From NCBI RefSeq assembly GCF_022664455.2, contig NZ_JAKRKC020000003.1:62001-126000 (forward strand): a DNA stretch of 64,000 nt. Reading direction: 5' to 3'. The DNA is from Actinomadura luzonensis (GTDB lineage: Bacteria; Actinomycetota; Actinomycetes; Streptosporangiales; Streptosporangiaceae). This document shows, piece by piece, positions 7,141-15,718 of this stretch. The notes beneath the pieces are model-generated. The model was not told where the DNA came from, made no database searches, and saw nothing but the letters and a program-made list of their open reading frames with translations. Positions within the stretch are counted from its first letter, which is position 1. The number at the start of each line of letters is the position of its first letter. Made by a program: the position numbers and the translations under genes.

Positions 7141-8272
7141 CGCCCCGCACCGCGCCCTCCGCGCGGCGGCGGAAGCGGCCGGGCGCGGTGCCGTACGCCT
7201 TCTTGAAGGCGGCGCCGAAGGCGTACTCGGAGGCGTAGCCGACGCGCGCGGCGATCTCGGCCAGGCCGGCGTCGGACTCGCGCAGCAGCCGCGCCGCCGT
7301 GGTCATGCGCCACCAGGTCAGGTACGCCAGCGGCGGCCGCCCGACCAGCGCGGTGAACCGGGCGGCGAAGGCGGCCCGGGACAGCCCGGCCGCCCGTCCC
7401 AGCGACTCGACCGTCCAGGGCCGCGCGGGGTCGCGGTGGAGGACGTGCAGGGCGGCGCTGATCGCGGGATCGGCCAGCGCCGCGGCCCACCCGGTGACCT
7501 CGCCCGCCGCGCACCGCTCGTCCAGCCAGGCCCGCAGGATGAACAGCAGGAGCGTGTCGAGCAGGGCGGGGACGACGACGTCCACGCCGGCCCGGGGGCT
7601 CTCGATCTCGCGGCGCAGGAGCGCGACGGCCTCGCGCAGCCCCACGCCGCCGTCCCCGACGTCACCACCCGAGCCGCCCGAGCCGCCCGAGCCGCCCGAG
7701 CCGCCCGAGCCACCGTCCCCACCGCCGCCGCCCGAGCCGCTGCCGGAGCCGCCGCCCGAACCGCTGCCGTCCCCGGCACCCCCGCCGGGGCCGCCGCCCG
7801 AGCCGCCGCCACCACCCGCGGCGGTGGGTTGTTGTGCGGGCAGGTGGATGAGGGCGGGCAGGTCCCGCAGGATGGGGTGGGCGCGCTGCGGGTCGAGCCG
7901 GTAGCCACCGCACAACGTCACGGTCCCCGCCACCGCGACCGGCCCCCGCCCCACCGCGTCCGTCGTGAAGAGCTCCAGATCGTCGGCGAACGGATCGCAC
8001 GCCACGACGTCGAGGGGCGTGCGGGGCGAGTCCGCCAGCCCGTACGGATCACCGTGCGGGAAGAAGACCACGTCACCGGCGGACAGCGCGACGGGCGGCC
8101 CCGGGTCGCCCTCCGGCGGGATGAGCCAGCACGAGCCCCGCAGGATCACCTGGAACCCGGCCGCCCCGGGCGCGGCCGGGAAGCGCCGCCCCCACGTGCC
8201 GTGCCACTCGACGCGGGCCGCGTTCGGCCGCCCGGTCCGCATGATGGAGATCACGTCGCTGAGCACGTCCAT
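7130..8272 (-). CDS. AraC family regulator with cupin domain and expanded Gly/Ser linker
   Basis: A 380-residue paralogue of the regulator at 4259-5224: the same MDVLSDV-type start, cupin motif (VILRGSCWLIPPEG, FFPHGDPYGLADSP) and C-terminal double HTH (AGLSRAAFAARFTALVG, ARVGYASEYAFGAAFKKAYG). It differs by about 60 residues of almost pure Gly/Ser/Asp inserted between the sensor and DNA-binding parts, encoded partly by 9-bp repeats. The ATG at 8272 follows TAGGGT (8285-8280) by seven nucleotides. It is divergent from the NmrA-dehydrogenase fusion gene, its probable target, as is common for such cupin-AraC regulators. Confidence 0.88.
   Translation of the reverse strand: MDVLSDVISIMRTGRPNAARVEWHGTWGRRFPAAPGAAGFQVILRGSCWLIPPEGDPGPPVALSAGDVVFFPHGDPYGLADSPRTPLDVVACDPFADDLELFTTDAVGRGPVAVAGTVTLCGGYRLDPQRAHPILRDLPALIHLPAQQPTAAGGGGGSGGGPGGGAGDGSGSGGGSGSGSGGGGGDGGSGGSGGSGGSGGSGGDVGDGGVGLREAVALLRREIESPRAGVDVVVPALLDTLLLFILRAWLDERCAAGEVTGWAAALADPAISAALHVLHRDPARPWTVESLGRAAGLSRAAFAARFTALVGRPPLAYLTWWRMTTAARLLRESDAGLAEIAARVGYASEYAFGAAFKKAYGTAPGRFRRRAEGAVRGVSS
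7671..7715. repeat. 9-bp tandem repeat array inside the AraC linker
   Basis: Four perfect copies of GAGCCGCCC start at 7671, 7680, 7689 and 7698, with degenerate copies on both sides. On the coding (minus) strand they encode Gly-Ser-Gly repeats, so length changes keep frame. This is probably a slippage-prone linker expansion. Confidence 0.8.
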
Positions 8273-8369
8273 GCGGGTCACCCTAGCGACCCCCGCGGGA
8301 GACGAACGCGTATGAATCCCGGATTTCAGCACATTGGCCGTCTTGTCCGTCGCTCCTACGGTGACGTCC

Positions 8370-10151
8370 ATGACACAGAAGATCCTCGTCACCGGCGCCA
8401 CGGGCACCGTCGGGCGTGCCCTGGTGACCGAACTGATGACCGGACGGATGGCCGGCGAGACCGCCCCGGAAGTCCTCGCCCTGGTCCGAGACCCCGCCAC
8501 CGCCGCCCTCCCGGCGGACGTCGAGCTCGTCTGGGGCGACCTCAGCGACCCCGCCTCCTTCGCCCCGGCCGTCAAGGGGGTGACCGCCGCGTTCCTGCTC
8601 TGGCCGTTCGCCGACGCCGGCGGGTTCGCCGACGTCCTGGACGTGATCGCGCGGGACGCGCGCCGCCTGGTGTACCTGTCCTCGGCCGCGCTCCGCCCGG
8701 CCGAGCGCGAGGTGGAACGGCTGATCCGGCGTTCCGGCAGGGAGTGGGTGTTCCTGCGGCCGCACCAGTTCGCCGCCGCCGCGCTCCGCTGGGCGGACGA
8801 GCCGCGGTTCCGCGCCGAGGGCGTGGTCGCCGAGCCGTACGGGCAGGCCGCCCTGCCGCCCGTCCACGAGCGGGACCTCGCCGAGATCGCCGCGGACGCC
8901 CTCACCGGCCGCGGGCCGGCCGCGGTCGTCCACGAGCTGACCGGGCCGGAGACGCTGACCCAGGCCGAGCAGGCGCGGCTGGTCGGCGAGGCGATCGGCC
9001 GCCCGGTGCGCTGGGAGGAGGTCCCGCCGCAGGAGGGCCGGCGGCGCCTGGTCGCCGGCGGCCTGCCGCCCACGGTCGCGGACGACGTCCTCCAGGCCCG
9101 CGCCCGGCTGGTGGCCGAGCCGTGGCCGGTCAGCCCGCGTCCCGGCGCGCGCCCGTTCCGCGTGTGGGCCGCCGAGCACGCCCACCGTTTCCGCGCCACC
9201 ATGCGGGCCGCCCGCATCCACGAGTACGGCGACCCGTCAGTGATCCGGCACGACGAGGTCCCGATCCCCGTCCCAGGGCCGGGCATGGTGCTGATCAAGG
9301 TGGCGGGCACCGCGTTCGGGCCGTCCGAGCTGGGCCTGCGCTCCGGGCTGCTGCGCACGACGGCGCCGGAGCTCGCCGACCTGCCGCTGCCGCACACCCT
9401 CGGCTGGGACGTCTCCGGCACGGTCGTCGAGTCCGGCCCGGGTGTGACCTGGCCGCGCCCGGGCGACCGGGTCATCGGCCTGCTGGACGGCGGGGCCGCG
9501 GCCGAGTACGCCCTCGCGCCGGCCCGGTCGCTGGCCCGCGCGCCGGGGTCCGTGCCGCTCGCCGACGCCGCCGCGATCCCCGTCTCCGGCCTGACCGCGT
9601 GGCAGGCCGTTCACGAGCACGCCCACGTCAGGCGGGGGCAGCGGGTGCTGGTCAACGGCGCGGGCGGCGGGGTGGGGATGTTCGCCGTGCAGTTCGCCAG
9701 GCTCGCCGGGGCGCACGTGATCGCCACGGCGGGCGACGAGCGCAGCGCGGCGGCCTCCCGTGCCCGCGGCGCCGACGAGATCGTCCGCTACCCGGCGGAC
9801 GAGCTGCCCGGCGGGCTCGACGTCCTGCTCAACCTGGTCCCGCTCGCGCCCGGCGCCGCCGCGGACCTGGCCCGGCTGGTGCGCCCCGGCGGCGTCCTGG
9901 TGTCGGTGACCGTCCCGGTGGCGGCGCCCGCGGGCTCGGGGGTCACCGCGACCCGGTTCGTGACCCGCAACGACCCCGCCCAGCTCGCCATGATCGCCGC
10001 GCTCGCCGACGCGGGCGACCTCGTGGTGGACGTCGCCGCGCGGCGTCCTCTGGAGGAGCTGGCCGACGTGCACCGGGCCGCCGAGTCCGGCCGGACCCGG
10101 GGCAAGATCATTCTGTCCGTGGGCCGCGACCTTCCCGAGGACACCCGATAG
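8370..10151 (+). CDS. NmrA-like NAD(P)-binding protein fused to a zinc-less MDR/quinone oxidoreductase-like protein
   Basis: A single 593-residue frame encodes two Rossmann enzymes. Residues 1-~277 are an NmrA/SDR-like protein (ILVTGATGTVGRALV at 5-19; the family end FRVWAAEHAHRF). Residues ~278-593 are a medium-chain dehydrogenase of the quinone-oxidoreductase type (MRAARIHEYG start, LVNGAGGGVGMFAVQFA nucleotide loop), lacking zinc ligands. The internal ATG at 9201 is where a separate dehydrogenase would begin, but no stop or Shine-Dalgarno precedes it, so a true fusion is most likely. The start ATG at 8370 follows TACGGT (8357-8362) by seven nucleotides, with TTGGCC 17 bp further up. It is divergent from the second AraC regulator. 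The substrate is unknown. Confidence 0.85.
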   Translation: MTQKILVTGATGTVGRALVTELMTGRMAGETAPEVLALVRDPATAALPADVELVWGDLSDPASFAPAVKGVTAAFLLWPFADAGGFADVLDVIARDARRLVYLSSAALRPAEREVERLIRRSGREWVFLRPHQFAAAALRWADEPRFRAEGVVAEPYGQAALPPVHERDLAEIAADALTGRGPAAVVHELTGPETLTQAEQARLVGEAIGRPVRWEEVPPQEGRRRLVAGGLPPTVADDVLQARARLVAEPWPVSPRPGARPFRVWAAEHAHRFRATMRAARIHEYGDPSVIRHDEVPIPVPGPGMVLIKVAGTAFGPSELGLRSGLLRTTAPELADLPLPHTLGWDVSGTVVESGPGVTWPRPGDRVIGLLDGGAAAEYALAPARSLARAPGSVPLADAAAIPVSGLTAWQAVHEHAHVRRGQRVLVNGAGGGVGMFAVQFARLAGAHVIATAGDERSAAASRARGADEIVRYPADELPGGLDVLLNLVPLAPGAAADLARLVRPGGVLVSVTVPVAAPAGSGVTATRFVTRNDPAQLAMIAALADAGDLVVDVAARRPLEELADVHRAAESGRTRGKIILSVGRDLPEDTR

Positions 10152-10161
10152 CGTCGGTGCC

Positions 10162-11538
10162 ATGCCCGGCTCCCCTCCGTCCCCCTCCCCCGCCGCCGCC
10201 ACGCCGATCGGCACGATCGCGGACGACGTCACCGGCGCCACCGACGTCGCGGTCGCGCTGCGCAGGCGCGGCCTCCGTACCGCGCTGTTCTTCGGGACCC
10301 CCGGACCGGGCACCGAGCCGCCGCCCGGCTGCGACGCCCTGGTGATCGCGCTGAAGACGCGGACCGTCCCCCGCGCCGACGCCGTCGCCCGGTCGCTGGA
10401 GGCGCTGGAGTGGCTGCGCGCGCACGGGGCGCGGCAGATCTACTTCAAGTACTGCTCGACGTTCGACTCGACGGCCGAGGGCAACATCGGCCCCGTGCTG
10501 GACGCGCTGGCCGACGCCCTCGCGGCGCCGCTGGTCGCCATGACGCCGAGCTCCCCCGAACACGGCCGCACGCAGTACCACGGCTACCTCTTCGTCGGGG
10601 ACGTGCTGCTGGCCGAGTCCGCCATGCGCCACCACCCGCTGACCCCGATGACCGACTCCTACCTGCCCAGGGTGCTGGAGAGCCAGAGCGCGCACCGGGC
10701 GGGCGTGGTGCCGCTCGCGCAGGTGCGCGGCGGCGGGCTCGGGCGGCGGCTGGCCGAGCTGGCGGGGCAGGGCGTGCGGTACGCGTTCGTGGACGCGCTG
10801 GAGGACGCCGACCTCGCCGTGGCGGGGCGGGAGCTGGCGGGCGCGCCGCTGGTGGCGGGCGCGGCGGGGCTGGCGGGCGGCCTCGCCGCGGCCCTCGGCC
10901 GGTCCGCGGCTCTCGGCCGGGCCGCGGCTCTCGGCCGGGCCGCGCCCGACCTGGACGAGCCCGACCTGGACGAACCCGACCTGGACGAACCCGTGCCCGG
11001 CGGGGCCGCCGCGGTGCTCGCGGGCAGCTGCTCCGCCCGTACGCTGGAGCAGGTCGAGGCCATGATCGCGGCGGGACGGCCGGCGTACCGGCTGGACGCC
11101 CTGACCGAGCAGGACCCGGCGGTGCTCGCCGCCGACGCCCTGGCCTGGTACGACTCCCTCGGCGGCCGCGCGCCCGGGGCCGGTGCGCCGCTGGTGTACT
11201 CCTCGCTGGAGCCGGAGGCGCTGCGGCGGGTCCAGGAGGCGCTGGGCGGGGACCGGTCGGCCGCCGTCCTGGAGTCGGCCCTCGGCCGCATCGCGCGGGG
11301 GCTGGTCGAGCGCGGGGTCACCCGGCTGGTCTCGGCCGGGGGCGAGACGTCGGGGGCGGTCGTGGCCGCGCTGGGGGTGCCGGGCGGCCTGATCGGGGCG
11401 GAGGCGGCGCGCGGGGTGCCGTGGATCCGTACGGCGTCGGGGCTGAGCCTGCTGCTCAAGTCCGGCAACTTCGGCGACCGCGACCTCCTCCTGACCGCCT
11501 CCCACCAGCCCGGCCCCGCGCGAAGAACAGGCCCATGA
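10162..11538 (+). CDS. Four-carbon acid sugar kinase family protein (OtnK/DUF1537-like)
   Basis: A 458-residue kinase of the OtnK family, which phosphorylates 3-oxo-tetronates and related acid sugars. The N-terminal motif GTIADDVTGATDVAVAL (18-34) and KYCSTFDSTAEGNIGPV (about 94-110) are characteristic, and the C-terminal nucleotide-binding part carries SAGGETSGAVV and LLKSGNFGDRDLL near the end. The length is normal for the family, with a repetitive insert around residues 248-277. The ATG at 10162 follows TAGCGT (10149-10154) by seven nucleotides, and that -10 overlaps the stop of the preceding gene. No aldolase or dehydrogenase partner of the usual otn pathway is nearby, so the substrate stays open. 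Confidence 0.87.
   Translation: MPGSPPSPSPAAATPIGTIADDVTGATDVAVALRRRGLRTALFFGTPGPGTEPPPGCDALVIALKTRTVPRADAVARSLEALEWLRAHGARQIYFKYCSTFDSTAEGNIGPVLDALADALAAPLVAMTPSSPEHGRTQYHGYLFVGDVLLAESAMRHHPLTPMTDSYLPRVLESQSAHRAGVVPLAQVRGGGLGRRLAELAGQGVRYAFVDALEDADLAVAGRELAGAPLVAGAAGLAGGLAAALGRSAALGRAAALGRAAPDLDEPDLDEPDLDEPVPGGAAAVLAGSCSARTLEQVEAMIAAGRPAYRLDALTEQDPAVLAADALAWYDSLGGRAPGAGAPLVYSSLEPEALRRVQEALGGDRSAAVLESALGRIARGLVERGVTRLVSAGGETSGAVVAALGVPGGLIGAEAARGVPWIRTASGLSLLLKSGNFGDRDLLLTASHQPGPARRTGP
10903..10992. repeat. In-frame 18-bp and 15-bp tandem repeats in the OtnK-like gene
   Basis: An 18-bp unit (CCGCGGCTCTCGGCCGG with one preceding base) occurs at 10903 and 10921. A 15-bp unit GACCTGGACGA(G/A)CCC follows three times at 10948, 10963 and 10978, encoding DLDEP repeats. 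All units keep frame, and the insert sits between the two lobes of the kinase. Confidence 0.75.
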
Positions 11539-11682
11539 GAGAGCGGGAAAAGGCCGCCAGGGCGCGCCCGTAGGAGAGGCGGGCGCACGAGGGGCGGCTC
11601 CTCTGGGGGAACGGCCGCCGAGGGGCGGCAACCCGCTAGGGACGGCCGCACCCCAGCAGCGGCCGGCCGTGGCTGAGCGGTC

Positions 11683-14445
11683 TCAGGTGAGGAGGCCCTG
11701 GCGGCGGGCGGCGGCCGCTGCCTGGGTGCGGGTGGAGACCTCCAGCTTGGCCAGGATGTTCGACACGTGCACACTCACCGTCTTCTGCGCGATGAACAGC
11801 CGCTCCGCGATCTCCCGGTTGGTGAGCCCTTCGGCGACGAGCCGCAGCACCTCCACCTCCCGCGCCGTCAGCATGCCCTCGCCACCGGACCCAGACCCGG
11901 CGGGCCCGGACCCGTTGCCGAAGCGGGCCCGGCGGCCGAACTCCAGCAGCGCGTTCTCCAGCGGCGCCGCCCGCAGCTTGCCCGCCGTCTCCCTGGCCAG
12001 CTCCCATTCGGCCTGCGCCGCCTCCCGGTCGCCGTGCGCGAGCAGCGCCTCGGCCAGCCGCCAGCGGGCGCGCGCCACCTCGTACACGAAGCCGAAGTCG
12101 AAGGCCGCGACGACGCGCCGCCACAGCTCCACGTCGTGCCGCCCGTGCACGCGGTGCCATTCGGCCTCGGTGCGCAGCGCCCAGGCCAGGCCCTCGGGAC
12201 CGAGGGCGCCGCCCTCGCCGACGGGGCCGTGGTCGACCACGACGCGGACCCGTTCGAGGAGATCGTCGGCGCCGTCGGTGGTGCCGAGCGCGGCCATCGC
12301 CGCCAGCCCCACGGCGCACAGCCGCAGCACGCCCGCCTCGCCCGGCATGAGCGGCGCGAGCGCGGCCCGTACGTGCTCCAGCGCCGTGGCGGGGTCGCCC
12401 TGCCAGAGCGCGTGCTCGGCGGCGAGCCCGCGCGACATGTACGACACCAGGTCGTCGGACCAGAACGGCCGCAGCCAGCTCAGCCGGGTCTCGACCCCGG
12501 GCAGCCCCCGCCCCACCTCGACGAACAGCGAGAACGACGACAGCGTGGCCTCCGGCTGCGTGCCGACCCGCACCGGGAAGGTGGCGGCGACCGCCTCGGC
12601 CTGGTCCCATTCGCCGGCCACGTAGTGGATGAGGAAGCGCAGGAAGCGCAGGTCGGTGCCGTAGGTGCTCCACCGGAGCCCGGTGTCGAGGGCCAGCCGG
12701 ATGCCGTTGTCGGCGACCTCGGCGGCCTGCGCGAGCTTGCCCTGCTCGTAGTGGATGCGGGCGTGGTGGAAGCGGGCCCGCAGGTCCATCGCCAGGTCGC
12801 CGGTGCTGTGCGCGGAGGCGGTCTCGACCAGCTCGTGGGCGCGGGCCACGTCGCCGCGGTACTCGACGTGGGTGGCGAGCGTGAGCAGCGCGCCGACCTC
12901 GGCGTCGCGTGCCCCGGCGGCGCGGGCGGTCTCGAGGGCGCGGGTGGCGAGGGCTTCGACGTCGCGGTGGCGGGGGCTCCACAGCAGGGTGCGGGCCTGG
13001 GTGGCGAGGGCGCGGGCGAGGGCACGCTCGTCCGCGGCGGTCTCGACGGCGCGTTCGGCGGCGGCGATGGCGCCCTGCTGGTCGTCGGTCTCGTACAGGT
13101 AGTAGGCCAGGCGTTCGCTGACCTCGGACGTGGGCGGCAGCGCGCGGAGCTGGACGACGGCGCGGTGGTTGTCGCCGCTGTCGGCGGCCATCACGGCGCT
13201 GCGGAAGGCCAGCTCGGCCCGGCCCTCGCCGGCCAGCTCGGGGGCGTCGCCGACGCGGTCCCAGAGGCCGAGCGCCCGGTCGTAGTGGCTGTGGGCCTCG
13301 GCGGGCGCGCCGAGCCGCTCGGCCAGCCGGCCCGCCTCGACGGACGCCTTCAGCGCCCCTTCGAGGTCGTGACCGGCGAGGTAGTGGTGGGCCAGCTCGG
13401 CCGGCTCGGTGAGCAGCCGGGCGAAGGCGGCGTGCAGCCGGGTGCGCTCGCCCGGCAGCAGGTCGGTGTAGACGGCCTCCTGGAGCAGCGCGTGGCGGAA
13501 GGTGTAGCCGAAGCCGTCGACGCGCAGCAGCCCGCGCGAGACGATCTCCCTGACCGCCTCCTCGAACTCGGCCAGCGGCAGCCCCGACACCTCGCGCAGC
13601 AGCTCGTCCTCCACCCGGCGGCCGGCCACCGCCGCGGCCCGCAGCACCCGCTGGCTCGGCTCGGACAGCACCTCGACCCGCGACATCAGCAGGCTGGCCA
13701 GCCCGTCGGGCAGGCTGTCGCCCTCCGCCAGCGCGGCGAACAGCTCCTCGGCGTAGAACGGGTTGCCGTCGGCCCGCGCGACGATCTCGCCCAGCTCGTG
13801 GGCGTCGACCTGGCCGAGCGTGGTGACGTAGTCGGACAGCTCGCCGCGGCTGAGCGGCCCCAGCTCGACGCCGGTCACCGTGGGCAGCCGCTTGAGCTCG
13901 GCCAGCACGGACCGCAGCGGGTGCCGCCGGTGGAGGTCGTCGGTGCGGTAGGTGCCGACCACGCACACCTGCTCGGCCTGCACCATGCGGCTGAGGAAGA
14001 CCAGCAGGTCGCGGGTGGAGCGGTCGGCCCAGTGGAGGTCTTCGATGACGAACAGCACGGGCTGCACGTCGGCCAGCAGCCCGAGCAGCGAGCCGAACAG
14101 CCGCTGCTGGGTGAGCCCGGTGGAGGGCGCGCTCTCGGTGCCGGGCAGCAGCTGGCCCAGCAGGGGGTGGGCGGCGGCGGCCTCCCGCACGCGCGGCTCG
14201 GCGCCGCGCAGCGCGTCGGCCAGCGGCAGGTACGGCAGCGCGTCGCCCAGCTCGGCGCACTGCCCGACGAGCACGTGGAAGCCGCGCTCGCGCGCCTGCT
14301 CGACCAGCTCGGAGATCAGCCGGGTCTTGCCGATGCCCGCGTCGCCGCCGACGAGGGCGACGCCGGCCGTGCCCTCGGTGGCGGACCGCAGCACCCGGAC
14401 GAGCCTGCTCAGCTCGGCCGCGCGCCCCACGAGAAGTCCGTTCAC
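11683..14445 (-). CDS. LAL-type LuxR regulator (AAA ATPase, TPR-like, HTH)
   Basis: A 920-residue large ATP-binding regulator of the LuxR family. The Walker A is GGDAGIGKT (33-41), Walker B is LFVIEDLHWAD (131-141), a long helical TPR-like middle follows, and the C-terminal LuxR HTH contains LTAREVEVLRLVAEGLTNREI and SVHVSNILAKL. Such proteins are ligand- and ATP-dependent transcriptional activators, often of transport or secondary-metabolism genes. The GTG at 14445 was preferred to an ATG further upstream because it starts the fold (NGLLVGRAAEL) and follows CATAGT (14458-14453) by seven nucleotides. It is divergent from the lysE-like gene. The signal is unknown. Confidence 0.92.
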   Translation of the reverse strand: MNGLLVGRAAELSRLVRVLRSATEGTAGVALVGGDAGIGKTRLISELVEQARERGFHVLVGQCAELGDALPYLPLADALRGAEPRVREAAAAHPLLGQLLPGTESAPSTGLTQQRLFGSLLGLLADVQPVLFVIEDLHWADRSTRDLLVFLSRMVQAEQVCVVGTYRTDDLHRRHPLRSVLAELKRLPTVTGVELGPLSRGELSDYVTTLGQVDAHELGEIVARADGNPFYAEELFAALAEGDSLPDGLASLLMSRVEVLSEPSQRVLRAAAVAGRRVEDELLREVSGLPLAEFEEAVREIVSRGLLRVDGFGYTFRHALLQEAVYTDLLPGERTRLHAAFARLLTEPAELAHHYLAGHDLEGALKASVEAGRLAERLGAPAEAHSHYDRALGLWDRVGDAPELAGEGRAELAFRSAVMAADSGDNHRAVVQLRALPPTSEVSERLAYYLYETDDQQGAIAAAERAVETAADERALARALATQARTLLWSPRHRDVEALATRALETARAAGARDAEVGALLTLATHVEYRGDVARAHELVETASAHSTGDLAMDLRARFHHARIHYEQGKLAQAAEVADNGIRLALDTGLRWSTYGTDLRFLRFLIHYVAGEWDQAEAVAATFPVRVGTQPEATLSSFSLFVEVGRGLPGVETRLSWLRPFWSDDLVSYMSRGLAAEHALWQGDPATALEHVRAALAPLMPGEAGVLRLCAVGLAAMAALGTTDGADDLLERVRVVVDHGPVGEGGALGPEGLAWALRTEAEWHRVHGRHDVELWRRVVAAFDFGFVYEVARARWRLAEALLAHGDREAAQAEWELARETAGKLRAAPLENALLEFGRRARFGNGSGPAGSGSGGEGMLTAREVEVLRLVAEGLTNREIAERLFIAQKTVSVHVSNILAKLEVSTRTQAAAAARRQGLLT

Positions 14446-14547
14446 GCCAGCAACTATGCCACGCCCGGCCGACAGGTCATTGGCCCGGTGATCGGGCACC
14501 GCATTGGCCCTGACCTCAGGGCCGAAGGGCGCCTAGGCTGCCGGCAC

Positions 14548-15165
14548 ATGATCTCCCCCGCGACGTACGCGCTCTTCGTCACCGCCTCGCTGGCCCTCGT
14601 GCTGGTGCCGGGCCCCAACCACCTCTACATCACCGCCCGCGGGCTGGCCCAGGGCCGGGCGGCCGGCCTGGCCAGCGCGTTCGGCGTGGAGGCCGGCACG
14701 CTGGTGCACATCGCCGCCGCGGCGGCGGGGCTGTCGTACCTGATCTCGCGCTCGGCGGCGCTGTTCGCGGTGGTGAAGTGGGCGGGCGTGGCCTATCTCG
14801 GCTGGCTGGCCTACCGCGCGTTCACCGGCGGCGGGCAGGAGGAGGACGGCGTGCCGGCCCCGCAGCCGCTGCCGAAGGTGTTCCTGGAGGGGATGCTGGT
14901 CAACGTGCTCAACCCCAAGGTGGCGCTGTTCTTCCTGGCGTTCCTGCCGCAGTTCGTGGACCCGGGGGCGGGCTCGCCCGCCGCGCAGATCGTGGTGTTC
15001 GGCGTGACGCTGCTGCTGCTCGGCCTGGTGTCGGACGTCGTGTACGCGTACGCGGCCGGCGCGCTCGGCGGCCGGCTGCGCAGCCGGGCGAGGACGTTGC
15101 GGCGCCTCAGCGGCTTCGTCTACCTGGGCCTCGGCGTGGTCACCGCGTTCGCCGGGAGAAAATGA
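14548..15165 (+). CDS. LysE family amino-acid/metabolite exporter
   Basis: A 205-residue inner-membrane protein of the LysE/RhtB translocator family with about six hydrophobic segments. The signature LVPGPNHLYITARGLAQGR is near residues 15-33, and MLVNVLNPKVALFFLAFLPQF follows in the middle. The ATG at 14548 follows TAGGCT (14534-14539) by eight nucleotides, suggesting a leaderless or nearly leaderless message. The stop codon overlaps the ATG of a TetR regulator (ATGA), so the two form an operon and the exporter is probably under that repressor's control. The substrate is not predictable. A second LysE gene is at 46698-47327. Confidence 0.9.
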   Translation: MISPATYALFVTASLALVLVPGPNHLYITARGLAQGRAAGLASAFGVEAGTLVHIAAAAAGLSYLISRSAALFAVVKWAGVAYLGWLAYRAFTGGGQEEDGVPAPQPLPKVFLEGMLVNVLNPKVALFFLAFLPQFVDPGAGSPAAQIVVFGVTLLLLGLVSDVVYAYAAGALGGRLRSRARTLRRLSGFVYLGLGVVTAFAGRK

Positions 15166-15710
15166 GGGGCATGGCCCCGAGGAAGCAGCAGGAGATCTTC
15201 GACGCGACGTTGCGGCTGGTCGCCGAGAAGGGCTACGACGGGCTGACCGTCGAGGGCGTCGCCGAGCGGTCGGGGGTCAACAAGACGACGATCTACCGGT
15301 GGTGGCCGTCGAAGGCGGCGCTGCTGGGGGCGGCGCTGGTGGAGGCCGACGTGCTCGGCTTCGATCCCCCCGACACCGGGAGCCTGCGCGGCGACCTGGT
15401 GGCGCTCGTGGAGGGCATGATCCGGCTGCTCACCGAGGAGCCGTCCGCCGACATCGCGGTGGCCGCGCTCGGCGCCGCCGTCCGCCATCCCGAGCTGGAC
15501 GCCCGCCGCTTCTTCGCCGACCGCTTCGCCCGCGAACGGGAGATCTTCGACCGCGCGGTGGCGCGCGGCGAGCTGGCCGCCTCGGCCGATCCGATGCTGG
15601 TCGTGGACCTGCTGGCGGGGGCCGTGTGGCTGCGGGTGGTCTTCCGCGGCCTGCCCGCCCCGGACGGCTTCGCCGACGCGGCGGTGTCGGCGCTGCTCGA
15701 CGGCGTCTGA
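15162..15710 (+). CDS. TetR/AcrR family transcriptional regulator
   Basis: A 182-residue repressor. The N-terminal HTH is clear: ATLRLVAEKGYDGLTVEG then SGVNKTTIYRWWPSKAALL (about 36-55). The C-terminal half is a helical ligand-binding domain with a TetR_C-type hydrophobic core (MLVVDLLAGAVWLRVVF). The ATG at 15162 overlaps the stop of lysE in ATGA; a second in-frame ATG at 15171 is possible. Co-transcription with the exporter suggests it senses the exported compound or a related one and represses the pair. Confidence 0.9.
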   Translation: MRGMAPRKQQEIFDATLRLVAEKGYDGLTVEGVAERSGVNKTTIYRWWPSKAALLGAALVEADVLGFDPPDTGSLRGDLVALVEGMIRLLTEEPSADIAVAALGAAVRHPELDARRFFADRFAREREIFDRAVARGELAASADPMLVVDLLAGAVWLRVVFRGLPAPDGFADAAVSALLDGV

Positions 15711-15718
15711 AGGAGAGG

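Noticed and set aside
9201..10151. A separate MDR dehydrogenase gene starting at ATG 9201
   Set aside because: No ribosome-binding site or stop precedes the ATG and the upstream frame is coding throughout, so a fusion is simpler. The alternative is stated in the findings.
11767..15165. A 1132-codon plus-strand frame across the LAL gene
   Set aside because: Only its last 205 residues are real (LysE). The rest is the antisense of the LAL gene and has no domain.
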